Shown here: one piece after another, positions 17,014 through 25,081 of the stretch
Position numbering within the stretch: the stretch's first letter is position 1
How the letters are laid out: every line of letters begins with the position of its first letter
Assembly: GCA_937983065.1 (NCBI GenBank)
Contig: CALKAL010000073.1
Coordinates: forward strand, 1 to 47,862
Direction: 5' to 3'
DNA: 47,862 nucleotides
Origin: an uncultured Bacillaceae bacterium
Lineage (GTDB): Bacteria; Bacillota; Bacilli; Bacillales; Alkalibacillaceae
The notes under the pieces: model-generated
Told to the model about the DNA's origin: nothing
The model's database searches: none
What the model saw: the letters and a program-made list of their open reading frames with translations, nothing else
Position numbers and translations under genes: made by a program

Positions 17014-17125
17014 TCACCTATAAAGTGAAATCTCAATCAATGGGGAGCTCCTATACAAGGCCGTGCATTTATAACGTGTAGGTAATTGTATAAGTTTCGA
17101 TTGGGTAATTCACATTTATAGGTGA
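17014..17125. repeat. Nested inverted-repeat element
   Basis: TCACCTATAAAGTGAAAT...CAATC (17014-17038) is complementary, with small gaps, to GATTG...TTCACATTTATAGGTGA (17099-17125). Inside, TATACAA (17052-17058) pairs with TTGTATA (17086-17092). The whole 112 bp can fold as one long hairpin. It sits between two leftward operons, so it may terminate the sulfur operon, but there is no T run at its end. Confidence 0.5.
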
Positions 17126-17162
17126 AGATCAATACGTAATGGAATAAAAAACTTGTCACTCA

Positions 17163-17546
17163 CTATACACTTTGATTGATTGCTTTGATGATCCGAGCTT
17201 CAACAGAACGGGCTGTTTCCATAAGCTCTTCATCTTTAACCATTTGAATTAGCTCTGTCGGTTTTGGCATGCCAATTTTCGTCTTTCCTTCTTCTTCATA
17301 AACTACAACTTTACATGGTAGGAAATAGCCCACCATTTTATTTTTTGATAATATATTTTGGGCTTCATTCGGATTGCACACCTCTAACACAACGAAGGGA
17401 TCATCAAACTCAAGCCCTTTGTTTTGTAATGTTTTTTGAATATCAAACTGCCAAAGAACACCAAATTGCTCATGTTTAAGATTTTCTTCAACGGATTGAA
17501 TCGCCTTTTCCATCGTTTTATCCGTTTCTACTGTATAATGAAACAT
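17163..17546 (-). CDS. DUF302-family protein
   Basis: The 127-residue protein begins MFHYTVETDKTMEKAIQSVEENLK and has the DUF302 core: FGVLWQFDIQKTL, FVVLEVCNPNEAQNIL, VGYFLPCKVVVYEE, KTKIGMPKPTELI. Two cysteines (in EVCNP and LPCKV) are conserved-looking. DUF302 proteins have no settled biochemical role but often lie with rhodaneses and thiol-redox genes, as here. It is the last gene of the glutaredoxin-rhodanese-DUF302 operon, 16 bp after the rhodanese, with AAAGGAG before the ATG. Confidence 0.85.
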   Translation of the reverse strand: MFHYTVETDKTMEKAIQSVEENLKHEQFGVLWQFDIQKTLQNKGLEFDDPFVVLEVCNPNEAQNILSKNKMVGYFLPCKVVVYEEEGKTKIGMPKPTELIQMVKDEELMETARSVEARIIKAINQSV

Positions 17547-17562
17547 TATATCACTCCTTTTT

Positions 17563-17925
17563 TTACGTCCAAGCGTTCATGCCACCTTTGACATTACTTA
17601 TTTTGTTAAATCCTTTTTTACTTAATATTTTTGCCGCTTTCATACTACGCATACCACTTTGGCAAATTACAACAACTTCTTTATTTTGATCCAGTTCATC
17701 AATCCGTTTTTTCAAATCAGCAAGGGGAATGTTTTTAAATGGTTTTTTATGATGTGCTTTATATTCCATAGGAGTTCTTACATCAATGTATTGAATCTCT
17801 TTATTTTTAATTCTACTTTTTGCTTGTTGGACCGTTATATTTTCAACCCCTTTTACTGGTTTAAACAAATTAATTGCATATAATATAACTGCAATGATAA
17901 TAATTATTTGTATGATTGTATCCAT
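17563..17925 (-). CDS. Membrane-anchored rhodanese-domain protein
   Basis: An N-terminal helix (residues 4-20, IIQIIIIIAVILYAINLF) precedes a single rhodanese domain: IQYIDVRTPMEYKAHHKKPFKNIPL, then the active-site loop VVICQSGMRS with the persulfide-forming Cys, and KGFNKISNVKGGMNAW. Single-domain rhodaneses move sulfane sulfur between thiols. It lies between a glutaredoxin gene and a DUF302 gene and is predicted to be controlled by the operators at 18279-18367. This fits a persulfide or reactive-sulfur response. The start ATG follows GAGGTGA. Confidence 0.9.
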   Translation of the reverse strand: MDTIIQIIIIIAVILYAINLFKPVKGVENITVQQAKSRIKNKEIQYIDVRTPMEYKAHHKKPFKNIPLADLKKRIDELDQNKEVVVICQSGMRSMKAAKILSKKGFNKISNVKGGMNAWT

Positions 17926-18010
17926 TATCTCACCTCAAAAAAGACTCCGCTGAAACTAGGCTCATGTAGAAATTTCAACGTTTTACTAAATCATTTTACC
18001 AAGCACTCTA

Positions 18011-18241
18011 TCAGACTAATTCTCGTTGAATTCGCGCTGGATCAAATCCAACAATCCATTTACCATTCACTTCTGTTTGTGGCACACCCATTTGCCCTGT
18101 GTTTGAAACAACATAATCCATTTTTTCAGGATGTTTTTCTAAGTTAATTTCTTTAAAAGGAATATTATTTTCAACAAAATAATTTTTTAACATGACACAA
18201 AATGGGCAACTGCTCGTCGTGTAAACAGTAATATTATTCAT
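18011..18241 (-). CDS. Glutaredoxin-family protein (NrdH/YruB type)
   Basis: A 76-residue glutaredoxin: MNNITVYTTSSCPFCVMLKNYFVENNIPF with the CPFC active site, then VPQTEVNGKWIVGFDPARIQREL with the cis-proline at TxxVP-like position GVPQ. ATG 18241 is chosen because AAAGGAGG lies just upstream, inside a longer open frame starting at 18259. It is the first gene of the operon with the rhodanese and DUF302 proteins. The promoter contains an ATACC-N6-GGTAT operator. It probably reduces mixed disulfides, possibly with bacillithiol or persulfides. Confidence 0.9.
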   Translation of the reverse strand: MNNITVYTTSSCPFCVMLKNYFVENNIPFKEINLEKHPEKMDYVVSNTGQMGVPQTEVNGKWIVGFDPARIQRELV

Positions 18242-18278
18242 CTTTTTTCCTCCTTTCAAACATTTCTCAAAGTTAACA

Positions 18279-18294
18279 ATACCCCCATAGGTAC
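18279..18294 (-). promoter_or_regulatory. CsoR/CstR-like operator (proximal)
   Basis: ATACC-CCCATA-GGTAC, 16 bp, lies 38 bp upstream of the glutaredoxin ATG, between it and the promoter. It has the same length and half-sites as the 18352 and 24115 sites, with one base off in the right half. The repressor gene is not in the window. Confidence 0.5.
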
Positions 18295-18343
18295 TATTTA
18301 GCTTAAAAAAATACCCGACACTTAATCTAGTATTGTATCAATC

Positions 18344-18375
18344 ATTATATTATACCCGTATAGGTATATTGTCAA
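18344..18375 (-). promoter_or_regulatory. Promoter of the glutaredoxin-rhodanese operon with embedded operator
   Basis: On the minus strand TTGACA (18375-18370) is a perfect -35. TATAAT occurs at 18354-18349 and again at 18349-18344, giving spacers of 15 and 20; the -10 cannot be fixed between them. The operator ATACC-CGTATA-GGTAT (18352-18367) fills the spacer, so a bound repressor would block polymerase. Confidence 0.6.
18352..18367. promoter_or_regulatory. CsoR/CstR-like operator (core)
   Basis: The site ATACC-CGTATA-GGTAT has perfect 5-bp inverted half-sites around 6 bp. This GC-cored ATACC/GGTAT form is like operators of DUF156 repressors (CsoR for copper, CstR for persulfide). The downstream rhodanese and glutaredoxin genes favour the sulfur-responsive kind. 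Confidence 0.6.
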
Positions 18376-18629
18376 GTTTATAGCTGTGACTTATACAGTT
18401 AAAGGATTGTGCTATTTTCATAATGTGATATATTTAACAATGTAAGTTTATATTTTGATATTCAATTTTGTCATGTTTCGTAATGGTAAAATTTCCACCT
18501 TTACTATTAATTTAGTGAATAGATTCAAAATGTTTTAATTGGCGGTAAAATATATAAAAATTAACCATTTTACAACAAAGTCGAAGCAAAATATAAACGC
18601 AACATTTTATTAAACAGAGGGGATCAAAA

Positions 18630-18929
18630 ATGGTTAAAAAATCATTACTAGCTTTCACAATCGTTTTATTTTTAGTTGCTTGTTCTGGAGGCAACATTGA
18701 AGGGGTTTGGGAAGATGATTATGGTGTACAAGTTGAAATTACAGAAGACTCCATGATTTTTCTCGATGAAATTTTCCCAATTACACTCGGATTAGAACAT
18801 GTCAGTGGCGACAAATACGAGATTTCTTTATTAGGTGAAACTGAAGAAATAGAACTTGTAGCCGATGGGGACAGGCTTATTTTAAAAGATGGAGACGATG
18901 AAGAAGTTTTAACACGTGTTGAAGAATAA
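18630..18929 (+). CDS. Small lipoprotein of unknown function
   Basis: A lipoprotein signal is clear: MVKKSLLAFTIVLFLVACSGG, with lipobox LVAC and the lipidated Cys18. The mature part of about 80 residues is acidic and beta-rich (IEGVWEDDYGVQVEITEDS, KYEISLLGETEEIELVADGDRLILKDGDDEEVL), like small lipocalin-type or YceI-unrelated beta domains seen in Bacillus lipoproteins. No family was recognised. It starts at ATG 18630 after AGAGGGGAT, and a terminator follows at 18936. It stands alone and is divergent from the glutaredoxin operon. Confidence 0.8.
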   Translation: MVKKSLLAFTIVLFLVACSGGNIEGVWEDDYGVQVEITEDSMIFLDEIFPITLGLEHVSGDKYEISLLGETEEIELVADGDRLILKDGDDEEVLTRVEE

Positions 18930-18935
18930 TTATTA

Positions 18936-18969
18936 AAGGTGTCCTTTCTAATTGTAGATTGGACACCTT
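18936..18969 (+). terminator. Terminator after the lipoprotein gene
   Basis: AAGGTGTCC (18936-18944) pairs perfectly with GGACACCTT (18961-18969), followed by ATTTTTT. Confidence 0.8.
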
Positions 18970-19043
18970 ATTTTTTCCACCGTATTTTATAGATAATATT
19001 CATATTCACTTTAGACGTGTTTATAATTTACACTAAATAGCCA

Positions 19044-20531
19044 TTATCCATTTTTAATATTAACATCTTTCGAGCGCATTAAATACCACGCCATTGACTT
19101 ACGTGCGTCATTTACTGGAATATCATTGATCGTTTCCACGCGAGGTAAGATTGACCGATTTTTAACTTGAATTGAAGCGACTTGAAAGATTTTTTGTAAA
19201 ATCGACTGACTATATGTCATTTCAATCATATTTTTACGTTTCGTTATGAACATTCGACTCGTAAGACCTCCATGCCACCACTGCGCTTGATCCTCCGAAA
19301 TTGCATATCTTGTATGGATGTAATCAAGGACTCTTTGAATAATAGTTAATACGAGAAGCATAATTACTAGTACCCACCAAGCGATGCCGAGAAAATTAGG
19401 CTTAAAGATGGCTAACAAAATCGTTGCAGTTATCCAGAGCCAACTTGGTCTTAACAGTTTTACCCATAATGATCGAAGAGGAAGTCTCTCTAATTTTGCT
19501 GTTAATTTGTACTGTGGCAATAATTTTTCAATCAGTGCATACGCTTCTTGAATTGGTAAAAACGGATATAAGGAATTAACATTAATTGAGCCGTCTTCTT
19601 GATTAGGATTTGCGGAACTGATTAATTTAACTTCAGCTAGACCAAATAAACGTTTTAGAAAGTTTTGCTCGATTTCTAAGCCTTGTACTCTTTTTTTATT
19701 AATTGAAAAATAACTTTCTTCTAGAACACCGCGGTCAATATATATATAATTATTATCTGCAGATATCTCATATTTTCCGTAACGAAGAAATGTCCTCGCG
19801 ATGCCAAAACTAATTGAGACAATGAGGATTACAATGACAACTATAACGAATAGCCAAACAGAATCTAATATGACTTGAAAAGAATCTAAAATTCTAATAT
19901 CAGATAAAAAAGGTTGAACATATTCATATAATCCGTAAGCAATTGGAAATATAGCTAAAAAGCTTAAAGACGTAAAGCTCGCTTTCCACAAATCTTTCCG
20001 GACGGGTTTAAAGTAAGTAATCCGCTTCGATTGAGTGCTGAATTTACCAGTAACTGATTGTGAATCATCAGACTGTTCTTCGGTTGCTTGTTCAACTCGT
20101 TTATCAAGTTGCACTAATTCAATTAGTTCATTCGCCCTTTCCTTCGATAAAACAGGGAAATATATAGATTCATCTTCACCACTCGCTGATGTTTCAAATG
20201 TTAATGAAGTCACTCCGAATAGTTTATGAAATAATGTCGTATTTCTCGTCATATTTTGTATTCTTGAAAAAGGAATTGTACGGGTATTCCTAACAAAAAC
20301 TCCTTTATAAATATGAAAGGTTTGGTCTTGCCACTCATATTTTTCGACAAACCAAGCTACAATTATATAAAGTATTCGTAAGGGAATATATATAATAACT
20401 GCGTATCTTCCTAGTTCGAGGAGCCAAAACTCTGAATTTCCTCTTAAAATAAACAATAAAAGTATTAAAACAAAACTATTTTTAATGAGTTGATAAATTT
20501 TAAATACAATCGTTAATAGATGATATCTCAT
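19044..20531 (-). CDS. ydbT: YdbT-like membrane protein with bacterial PH domains
   Basis: A 495-residue membrane protein with alternating membrane helices and three bacterial PH-like (DUF304) regions. Typical marks are FHIYKGVFVRNTRTIPFSRIQNM, YIYIDRGVLEESYFSINKKRVQGLEIEQN with FGLAEVKLISS, and AQWWHGGLTSRMFITKRKNMIEMTYSQS. Length and arrangement match B. subtilis YdbT (about 493 aa). Its ATG overlaps the end of the ydbS-like gene by 4 bp. In B. subtilis the ydbST pair has been linked to resistance against an antimicrobial peptide; that role is known from the family and is not visible here. Confidence 0.85.
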   Translation of the reverse strand: MRYHLLTIVFKIYQLIKNSFVLILLLFILRGNSEFWLLELGRYAVIIYIPLRILYIIVAWFVEKYEWQDQTFHIYKGVFVRNTRTIPFSRIQNMTRNTTLFHKLFGVTSLTFETSASGEDESIYFPVLSKERANELIELVQLDKRVEQATEEQSDDSQSVTGKFSTQSKRITYFKPVRKDLWKASFTSLSFLAIFPIAYGLYEYVQPFLSDIRILDSFQVILDSVWLFVIVVIVILIVSISFGIARTFLRYGKYEISADNNYIYIDRGVLEESYFSINKKRVQGLEIEQNFLKRLFGLAEVKLISSANPNQEDGSINVNSLYPFLPIQEAYALIEKLLPQYKLTAKLERLPLRSLWVKLLRPSWLWITATILLAIFKPNFLGIAWWVLVIMLLVLTIIQRVLDYIHTRYAISEDQAQWWHGGLTSRMFITKRKNMIEMTYSQSILQKIFQVASIQVKNRSILPRVETINDIPVNDARKSMAWYLMRSKDVNIKNG

Positions 20532-21019
20532 TCGTCATCCACTTCCTGTAATCTAGCAAAATCTGCGATGATTTCCCTTAAGCGGAGTGCAACGTCCTCT
20601 TCTAGTAAAGGTATAATGTGCTCTGATCCCATCGTTTGCACTTTAATTGAACGCACATTATAACGTTTCATCACTGGTCCTTGAGTAGTAGAAACAGCCT
20701 GAATTTTCGTCATCGGAATCGTAACCCACTGTTTTTTTATAACGCCAAACTTTAATTGAAGATATTCATGATTATATTGATAACTCCAATTGTTATACTC
20801 GAGTTTTGGTTGAATAAAGGACCAGATGAAACCAACGATTGTTATGACTAAAATCACAAGAAGCACCCAGAAAACCCATGCAGGCCAATTGAAGCTATAA
20901 TCGAGATAAAATAAAATTCCAAGAACAATTAGTGTAATAATATTTCCTATCGTATCGGTTATTATTTTAATTTTTGGATAGGAAGGAGATAGATTATATT
21001 CTAGTTTAATTTCTGCCAA
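20528..21019 (-). CDS. ydbS: YdbS-like PH-domain membrane protein
   Basis: A 163-residue protein with two membrane helices (about residues 22-68) and one bacterial PH domain: YNNWSYQYNHEYLQLKFGVIKKQWVTIPMTKIQAVSTTQGP and RSIKVQTMGSEHIIPLLEED. It corresponds to B. subtilis YdbS, the partner of YdbT, encoded directly downstream with a 4-bp overlap. The start is a TTG at 21019, 7 nt after GGAGG. No sigma-W type promoter (TGAAAC...CGTA) was found immediately upstream, unlike what is reported for B. subtilis. Confidence 0.85.
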   Translation of the reverse strand: MAEIKLEYNLSPSYPKIKIITDTIGNIITLIVLGILFYLDYSFNWPAWVFWVLLVILVITIVGFIWSFIQPKLEYNNWSYQYNHEYLQLKFGVIKKQWVTIPMTKIQAVSTTQGPVMKRYNVRSIKVQTMGSEHIIPLLEEDVALRLREIIADFARLQEVDDE

Positions 21020-21107
21020 AATAATTCCTCCAAAGTCATTCGTATGTCGTATAATATAAATCCCATATGTCTATTAAAAATAACAACACATATCATATTA
21101 TCATATC

Positions 21108-22448
21108 TTAATTTTCAACGAGTTGATTGACCATAAGTCGGATTCGATTATAAACAATTTCCTCATTATGATTTTTTAAAAACTGATATTTTTCTTTCGG
21201 TTCCTTCTCATCAATAAGATCTAACACGCTATGGGGCATACTATCTACACATAATAGAACAAAATCACTTTTACCCATTTCGTTTCTTATATGAGTTGAG
21301 GACTTTTCAAATGGATCAATCCAAAGGGCATTTAATTGATGTTTTCGTAGTCGTTCTTGATATTTTTTCCCGTCATTCGCAGTCACAATTAATACACGAA
21401 AATCACCTAGATCTTCGTAATAAACACTTTCTTTCGGTTCCTTCCTTTTTCTTTCTTTCTCTTTAACAACCGAATTAAGATCAACTTTCATATGTTCGTT
21501 TGTTTCAAATCTCCATATAATATCTACAGACCCATCGTCATTTTCAATAGCCGCTACTGGATCACCACGATTGACTTTTACTTCAGGTAATTTTTTAATG
21601 TTATACTCTCTTTCATTCAACTCAATAAAAGTATTCCTATTTTTCATATGACCATATATAAGTTTATAGTGAATTTCCTTTTTCCCGCTTTGACCGATTG
21701 AATTTCTCCGCATTAAAACGTATTTTCTATTTAATGCTTGTACCATTTTATAACTGTTTAAATTGTTAACCGTCAAATCATCGTATAAAAACTGAAGTAA
21801 AACACTTGGCTCCATGTTATCAAAGGAGTTTACCATTTGTTTGTACATTTCATTTTCATTCTTCAAATGTGCAAGGTTCGATTGTAGATGTTCGTTAGCA
21901 TATTTTAATGCGTTAATTTGCGAAATATATGGTTCTTTCGTCTTACTTTTAAGGTTTTTAATCTTCCCTTCTTGATTTTTTACCAAATCATTTCGCTTAT
22001 CTAATCTAGTCTTTAATTTATGAATCGTTGCTGACAATGATTTGACCTCGTTCGTTTTTAGTTGAAGTTCATCATAAGTTAATTCATATTTAGTCGATAG
22101 TTTATCTACTTGCTGCAAGACTTTACTTAATTCGTTTTGCAATTCTCTCGTTTCTTGTTGTAGGCTGAATTTTTCATTTTTAATTTTATCAAGTTCTAAT
22201 TTAATAGTCTGTTCTGCTTGCCTTTTATTTTGTTCTTTTTGTTTATATTGTTGGAGTTGTTTTTGAATTTTTTCATAGTCGCGCTTTAACGACTTGTACA
22301 ATTTTTTATAATCTGCATCATCTTTTTCCGAGGGTTCTACAGGTGTCAAATCAGCATTCATACGCGCCTTTCTCATTAAAAGCTGCTTGCGTTCCATCTG
22401 CTCATTTTTCTGTTGATTATCAAAAGGAAAATACCTTTTTAAAAACAT
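21108..22448 (-). CDS. Coiled-coil protein with C-terminal DUF2325-like domain
   Basis: Residues 45-205 form a long, charged coiled coil (KKLYKSLKRDYEKIQKQLQQ and many heptads rich in K, E, Q, L). A middle region (215-330) has SVLLQFLYDDLTVNNLNSYKMVQALN and a small beta segment. The end, FRVLIVTANDGKKYQERLRKHQLNALWIDPFE followed by KSDFVLLCVDSMPHSVLDLI, resembles DUF2325, a small nucleotide-binding-like alpha/beta domain found beside coiled coils. No enzymatic residues are obvious. It appears monocistronic and starts at ATG 22448. Function unknown; the DUF2325 link is by pattern only. Confidence 0.6.
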   Translation of the reverse strand: MFLKRYFPFDNQQKNEQMERKQLLMRKARMNADLTPVEPSEKDDADYKKLYKSLKRDYEKIQKQLQQYKQKEQNKRQAEQTIKLELDKIKNEKFSLQQETRELQNELSKVLQQVDKLSTKYELTYDELQLKTNEVKSLSATIHKLKTRLDKRNDLVKNQEGKIKNLKSKTKEPYISQINALKYANEHLQSNLAHLKNENEMYKQMVNSFDNMEPSVLLQFLYDDLTVNNLNSYKMVQALNRKYVLMRRNSIGQSGKKEIHYKLIYGHMKNRNTFIELNEREYNIKKLPEVKVNRGDPVAAIENDDGSVDIIWRFETNEHMKVDLNSVVKEKERKRKEPKESVYYEDLGDFRVLIVTANDGKKYQERLRKHQLNALWIDPFEKSSTHIRNEMGKSDFVLLCVDSMPHSVLDLIDEKEPKEKYQFLKNHNEEIVYNRIRLMVNQLVEN

Positions 22449-22847
22449 AACATTCCATTCCCCCTTTATATATAATCTCTTTAAAATTAGCCTAAACGAA
22501 GATGAAGGAGATCTACTATGTAGGATTTATTCTGCTACTTTAATTTTAACAAAGAGCGACAGTTTTTGTTAGACTATAAAAAAATATCTCTATTTTCCGT
22601 AAATTTAGTATAGATTCTTTAATTAGCACATTGTATAAATTGACTAAAATAAGAAAAACTAAAACAGTAGTATCGCCTAATTTTTATATTAATATAATAA
22701 AATTCCCTGCCTTAAAATAACGTATTTTTCATTAAATATAGTTTATACCCATTATAAATAGGTTGGGAGCCTTATCATTTGATATATTAATATAATAATT
22801 GGTAAAATTAAGTAGTAATCAATTTTAAAAAATAGGAGGATTACAAC
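22449..22847. other. 399-bp gap with one possible promoter
   Basis: The divergent gap is very AT-rich. For the rightward SDR gene, TTGATA (22779-22784), an 18-nt spacer and TAAAAT (22803-22808) make a fair sigma-A promoter about 40 bp before the start. The rest shows no open frame with a ribosome binding site and no clear repeat. Confidence 0.35.
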
Positions 22848-23687
22848 ATGACAAATAATTATGTGAAAGACAAAGTTATCGTCATTACAGGTGCTGGAAG
22901 TGGTTTTGGAAAATTAGTTTCAGAAATGACTGCTGAGTTAGGCGGAAAGGTTGTTCTCGCTGATATTAACGAAGAATCACTAAAATCAGTTGTCAATGAA
23001 ATTAAAGAAAAAGGTCAAACAGCTGAATACGTTGTTGCAGATGTCACGAATAAAGATCAAGTTGACAATATGGCAAAATTTGCTGTAGATACGTTCGGTA
23101 GGGTTGATGTTTTAGTAAATAACGCTGGAATTATGCCCTTGTCATTTTTCGCAGACCATAAAGAAGCTTTTGGTGCATGGGATAAATCAATTGATATTAA
23201 TATTAAAGGAGTTGTTTACGGAATTAGTGCCGTATATGACCAAATGATTGAACAAGGACAAGGACAAATTATTAATATCTCCTCCATTTACGGAAACTAC
23301 GGGATATACGGTTCAGGCGTATACTCTGCCACTAAAGCCGCTGTAAAAGTTATTTCCGATTCCTTACGTGTTGAAACACAAGGTAAAATTAAAGTAACGA
23401 CTGTTAAGCCGACTGGGGTTGCAGGTACAAATCTCGGAAATTCCATCGTTAATCCAGAAGCACAATTAGGGTTAGCTGGTCATAATGGAGTCGAGTACAT
23501 GGACAAACTAGGTAAATTTGTTGAAGGCGATGTTTCAGAAGAAGAGAAGGATAAAAACAGCGTGAAATTCTTCTTTATCGAACCAGAAGATTTAGCTCGA
23601 AACGTCGTTTATGCTATTAATCAACCTTGGGGAGTTAGCATTAGCGACATCACCGTTCGTGCATCTGGGGAAAAATACATTTTCTAA
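22848..23687 (+). CDS. Classical SDR-family oxidoreductase
   Basis: A 279-residue short-chain dehydrogenase with all active-site parts: TGAGSGFGKLVS (cofactor loop), VLADINEE (Asp favours NAD), NNAGIMPL, the serine in IINISSIYG, and YSATKAAVK (Tyr and Lys). The C-terminal part has VKPTGVAGTNLG and ends ITVRASGEKYIF. It starts at ATG 22848 after TAGGAGG and is bounded by a terminator at 23701. The family often reduces small carbonyl compounds; the substrate is unknown. It is not closely linked to the TetR-SDR locus at 6.8 kb. Confidence 0.88.
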   Translation: MTNNYVKDKVIVITGAGSGFGKLVSEMTAELGGKVVLADINEESLKSVVNEIKEKGQTAEYVVADVTNKDQVDNMAKFAVDTFGRVDVLVNNAGIMPLSFFADHKEAFGAWDKSIDINIKGVVYGISAVYDQMIEQGQGQIINISSIYGNYGIYGSGVYSATKAAVKVISDSLRVETQGKIKVTTVKPTGVAGTNLGNSIVNPEAQLGLAGHNGVEYMDKLGKFVEGDVSEEEKDKNSVKFFFIEPEDLARNVVYAINQPWGVSISDITVRASGEKYIF

Positions 23688-23700
23688 ATCATCATAGACA

Positions 23701-23729
23701 AAAAAGCTCCAAAACTTGGGGCTTTTTTT
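23701..23729 (+). terminator. Terminator after the SDR gene
   Basis: AAAAAGCTCCAA and TTGGGGCTTTTT pair around a 3-nt loop, followed by a T run. Confidence 0.85.
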
Positions 23730-23801
23730 ATGTCGTGTCCGATCTGAAAAAAATATTAATTAAAATTATCGCACCGCCATTAAAAAGTAGGTTACGAATA
23801 T

Positions 23802-24062
23802 CTACTCATCCGAATCCTTTTTCGTATGGTCTTGTAACAGTTCTAACAATCGAACGGGATCAAACCCAGAAATCCAATCACCATTTATATATGTTTGGGG
23901 AACGGTGAGTTTTTTCGTTTTCTGAATAAGCTTTACTCTTTCAATAGGGTTCAGGCCAACATTAATTTCCTGATATTCGATGTTCATACTCGTCAAAAAA
24001 TCTCGAATGATATGACAGACTGGGCACATTGTTGTTGTATAAATCTTAACTTCATTGTTCAT
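23802..24062 (-). CDS. Second glutaredoxin-family protein
   Basis: An 86-residue glutaredoxin with active site CPVC (VKIYTTTMCPVCHIIRDFL), cis-proline VPQTYINGDW and tail GFDPVRLLELLQ. It shares the GFDPxR tail with the glutaredoxin at 18011-18241 but has a different CxxC dipeptide. The ATG at 24062 follows AGGGGTC. Its promoter carries the same ATACC-N6-GGTA type operator in the spacer, so both genes are probably controlled by one repressor. It likely handles low-molecular-weight thiol mixed disulfides or persulfides. Confidence 0.9.
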   Translation of the reverse strand: MNNEVKIYTTTMCPVCHIIRDFLTSMNIEYQEINVGLNPIERVKLIQKTKKLTVPQTYINGDWISGFDPVRLLELLQDHTKKDSDE

Positions 24063-24109
24063 TTAAATGACCCCTTAATTCAGGCTAAAACTTTTACATT
24101 ATATGCTTT

Positions 24110-24138
24110 ATCATATACCCCGCGCGGTAATTTCTCAA
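24110..24138 (-). promoter_or_regulatory. Promoter of second glutaredoxin with CsoR/CstR-like operator
   Basis: On the minus strand TTGAGA (24138-24133), exactly 17 nt, then TATGAT (24115-24110). The spacer holds ATACC-CCGCGC-GGTAA (24115-24130), matching the operator of the first glutaredoxin operon in half-sites, spacing and position relative to the promoter. Confidence 0.65.
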
Positions 24139-24184
24139 CAAATGTGCCTGTTGATTTTTTAATTACTAAAAGTTATTAATAGAA

Positions 24185-24215
24185 AAATCAAGCACCTTTT
24201 TAAGATGCCCGATTT
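24185..24215 (-). terminator. Terminator after the small oxidase-like gene
   Basis: On the minus strand GCATCTT pairs with AAGGTGC (one G-T), flanked by further AATC/GATT pairing and followed by TTTTTC, just past the gene ending at 24248. Confidence 0.5.
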
Positions 24216-24247
24216 AAGTCAAAAGTTTTTTTAAAAAATATAGCGTG

Positions 24248-24655
24248 TTAGGACGCTTCCTTTTGTTCACTGCTGAGGACTGTATCATCATTAATATTTT
24301 TGAATGCATTCGCAATAAAGACTAAGACACCTAAACCGAACGCTCCACCACCGAGATAAGTAAATATATGCGCTGTGTCAAGCATTCCTTGGACTTGTAC
24401 TAAAAATGTACTAACTAGGAAGATTGGAACACCGATGTTGTGAAGCCAAAAATGAGCTTGCCCCATTGCACTCTTGGCCGCTCCTGGGTAAACAGTATAA
24501 ATGACACCGAAAATTGCAGTTGTTGCAAATCCGACTAAGTTAACATGCGCGTGGGCTGAACCCCATTTCAATTGAAGAGTTGCTGACATAAACAAACCGA
24601 CTGCGATACCAACAACTAAATAAATAATCGCAAGCTTAATCCACCTTGATCCCAC
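24248..24655 (-). CDS. Small haem-copper-oxidase subunit I-like membrane protein
   Basis: A 135-residue protein with four membrane helices. The run WGSAHAHVNLVGFATTAIFGVIYTVYPG and the HFWLHNIGVP segment resemble part of subunit I of cbb3-type oxidases or NorB-type reductases, including the conserved histidines in HAHVN and WLHNI. It is far too short to be a full catalytic subunit (about 450-550 aa). Similar short proteins occur as stand-alone genes in Bacillaceae. It may bind haem; no enzyme activity should be assumed. The start is GTG 24655, 8 nt after AAGGAGGAG. Confidence 0.7.
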   Translation of the reverse strand: MGSRWIKLAIIYLVVGIAVGLFMSATLQLKWGSAHAHVNLVGFATTAIFGVIYTVYPGAAKSAMGQAHFWLHNIGVPIFLVSTFLVQVQGMLDTAHIFTYLGGGAFGLGVLVFIANAFKNINDDTVLSSEQKEAS

Positions 24656-24829
24656 AAAAATCTCCTCCTTTTATTATTATTAGAAACTTTTGACTTATCA
24701 TAATCTTACATCTGCGTTCACTAATTCGTCAAATTTTTCGTTTGTAGGATGAATTTAACTATTTTGCTTTAGTAATTTTAATAAAAATAGGAATAATAAT
24801 GGGAACAAACGATGAAATTAGGTGAAAAA

Positions 24830-25081
24830 ATGAGTGATAACTTTAACCTTGGTGAAATTGTATATATCATTATTCGCAATCCTCATGCTCAAGATGTCGC
24901 AGCTGTCCAACAAGCAGCTGTCGTAGAAAACCCTGATGATCCAAATGAACTTGCACTCTTTATCCATGAAACGTATTATCCTTTAACTGAGGAACTCGCA
25001 ATTTACAAAACTGAAGAAGAGGCTGAACAAGCTTTTCAAGAGGCATTTGGCACATTTGAAGAAGGTGAGTTTTATGGTTAA
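24830..25081 (+). CDS. splA: Transcriptional regulator SplA
   Basis: The 83-residue protein (MSDNFNLGEIVYIIIRNPHAQDVAAVQQAAVVENP... ALFIHETYYPLTEELAIYKTEEEAEQAF) matches SplA, the small TRAP-like regulator encoded before splB. ATG 24830 is chosen since AGGTG lies 5 nt upstream; a longer frame begins at 24812. Its stop overlaps the splB start by 8 nt. In B. subtilis SplA limits splB expression in the forespore. No convincing sigma-G promoter was recognised in the 150 bp upstream. Confidence 0.88.
   Translation: MSDNFNLGEIVYIIIRNPHAQDVAAVQQAAVVENPDDPNELALFIHETYYPLTEELAIYKTEEEAEQAFQEAFGTFEEGEFYG

Noticed and set aside
24656..24829. Sigma-G promoter for splAB
   Set aside because: Expected from the family, but no convincing -35/-10 pair could be picked in this AT-rich stretch.
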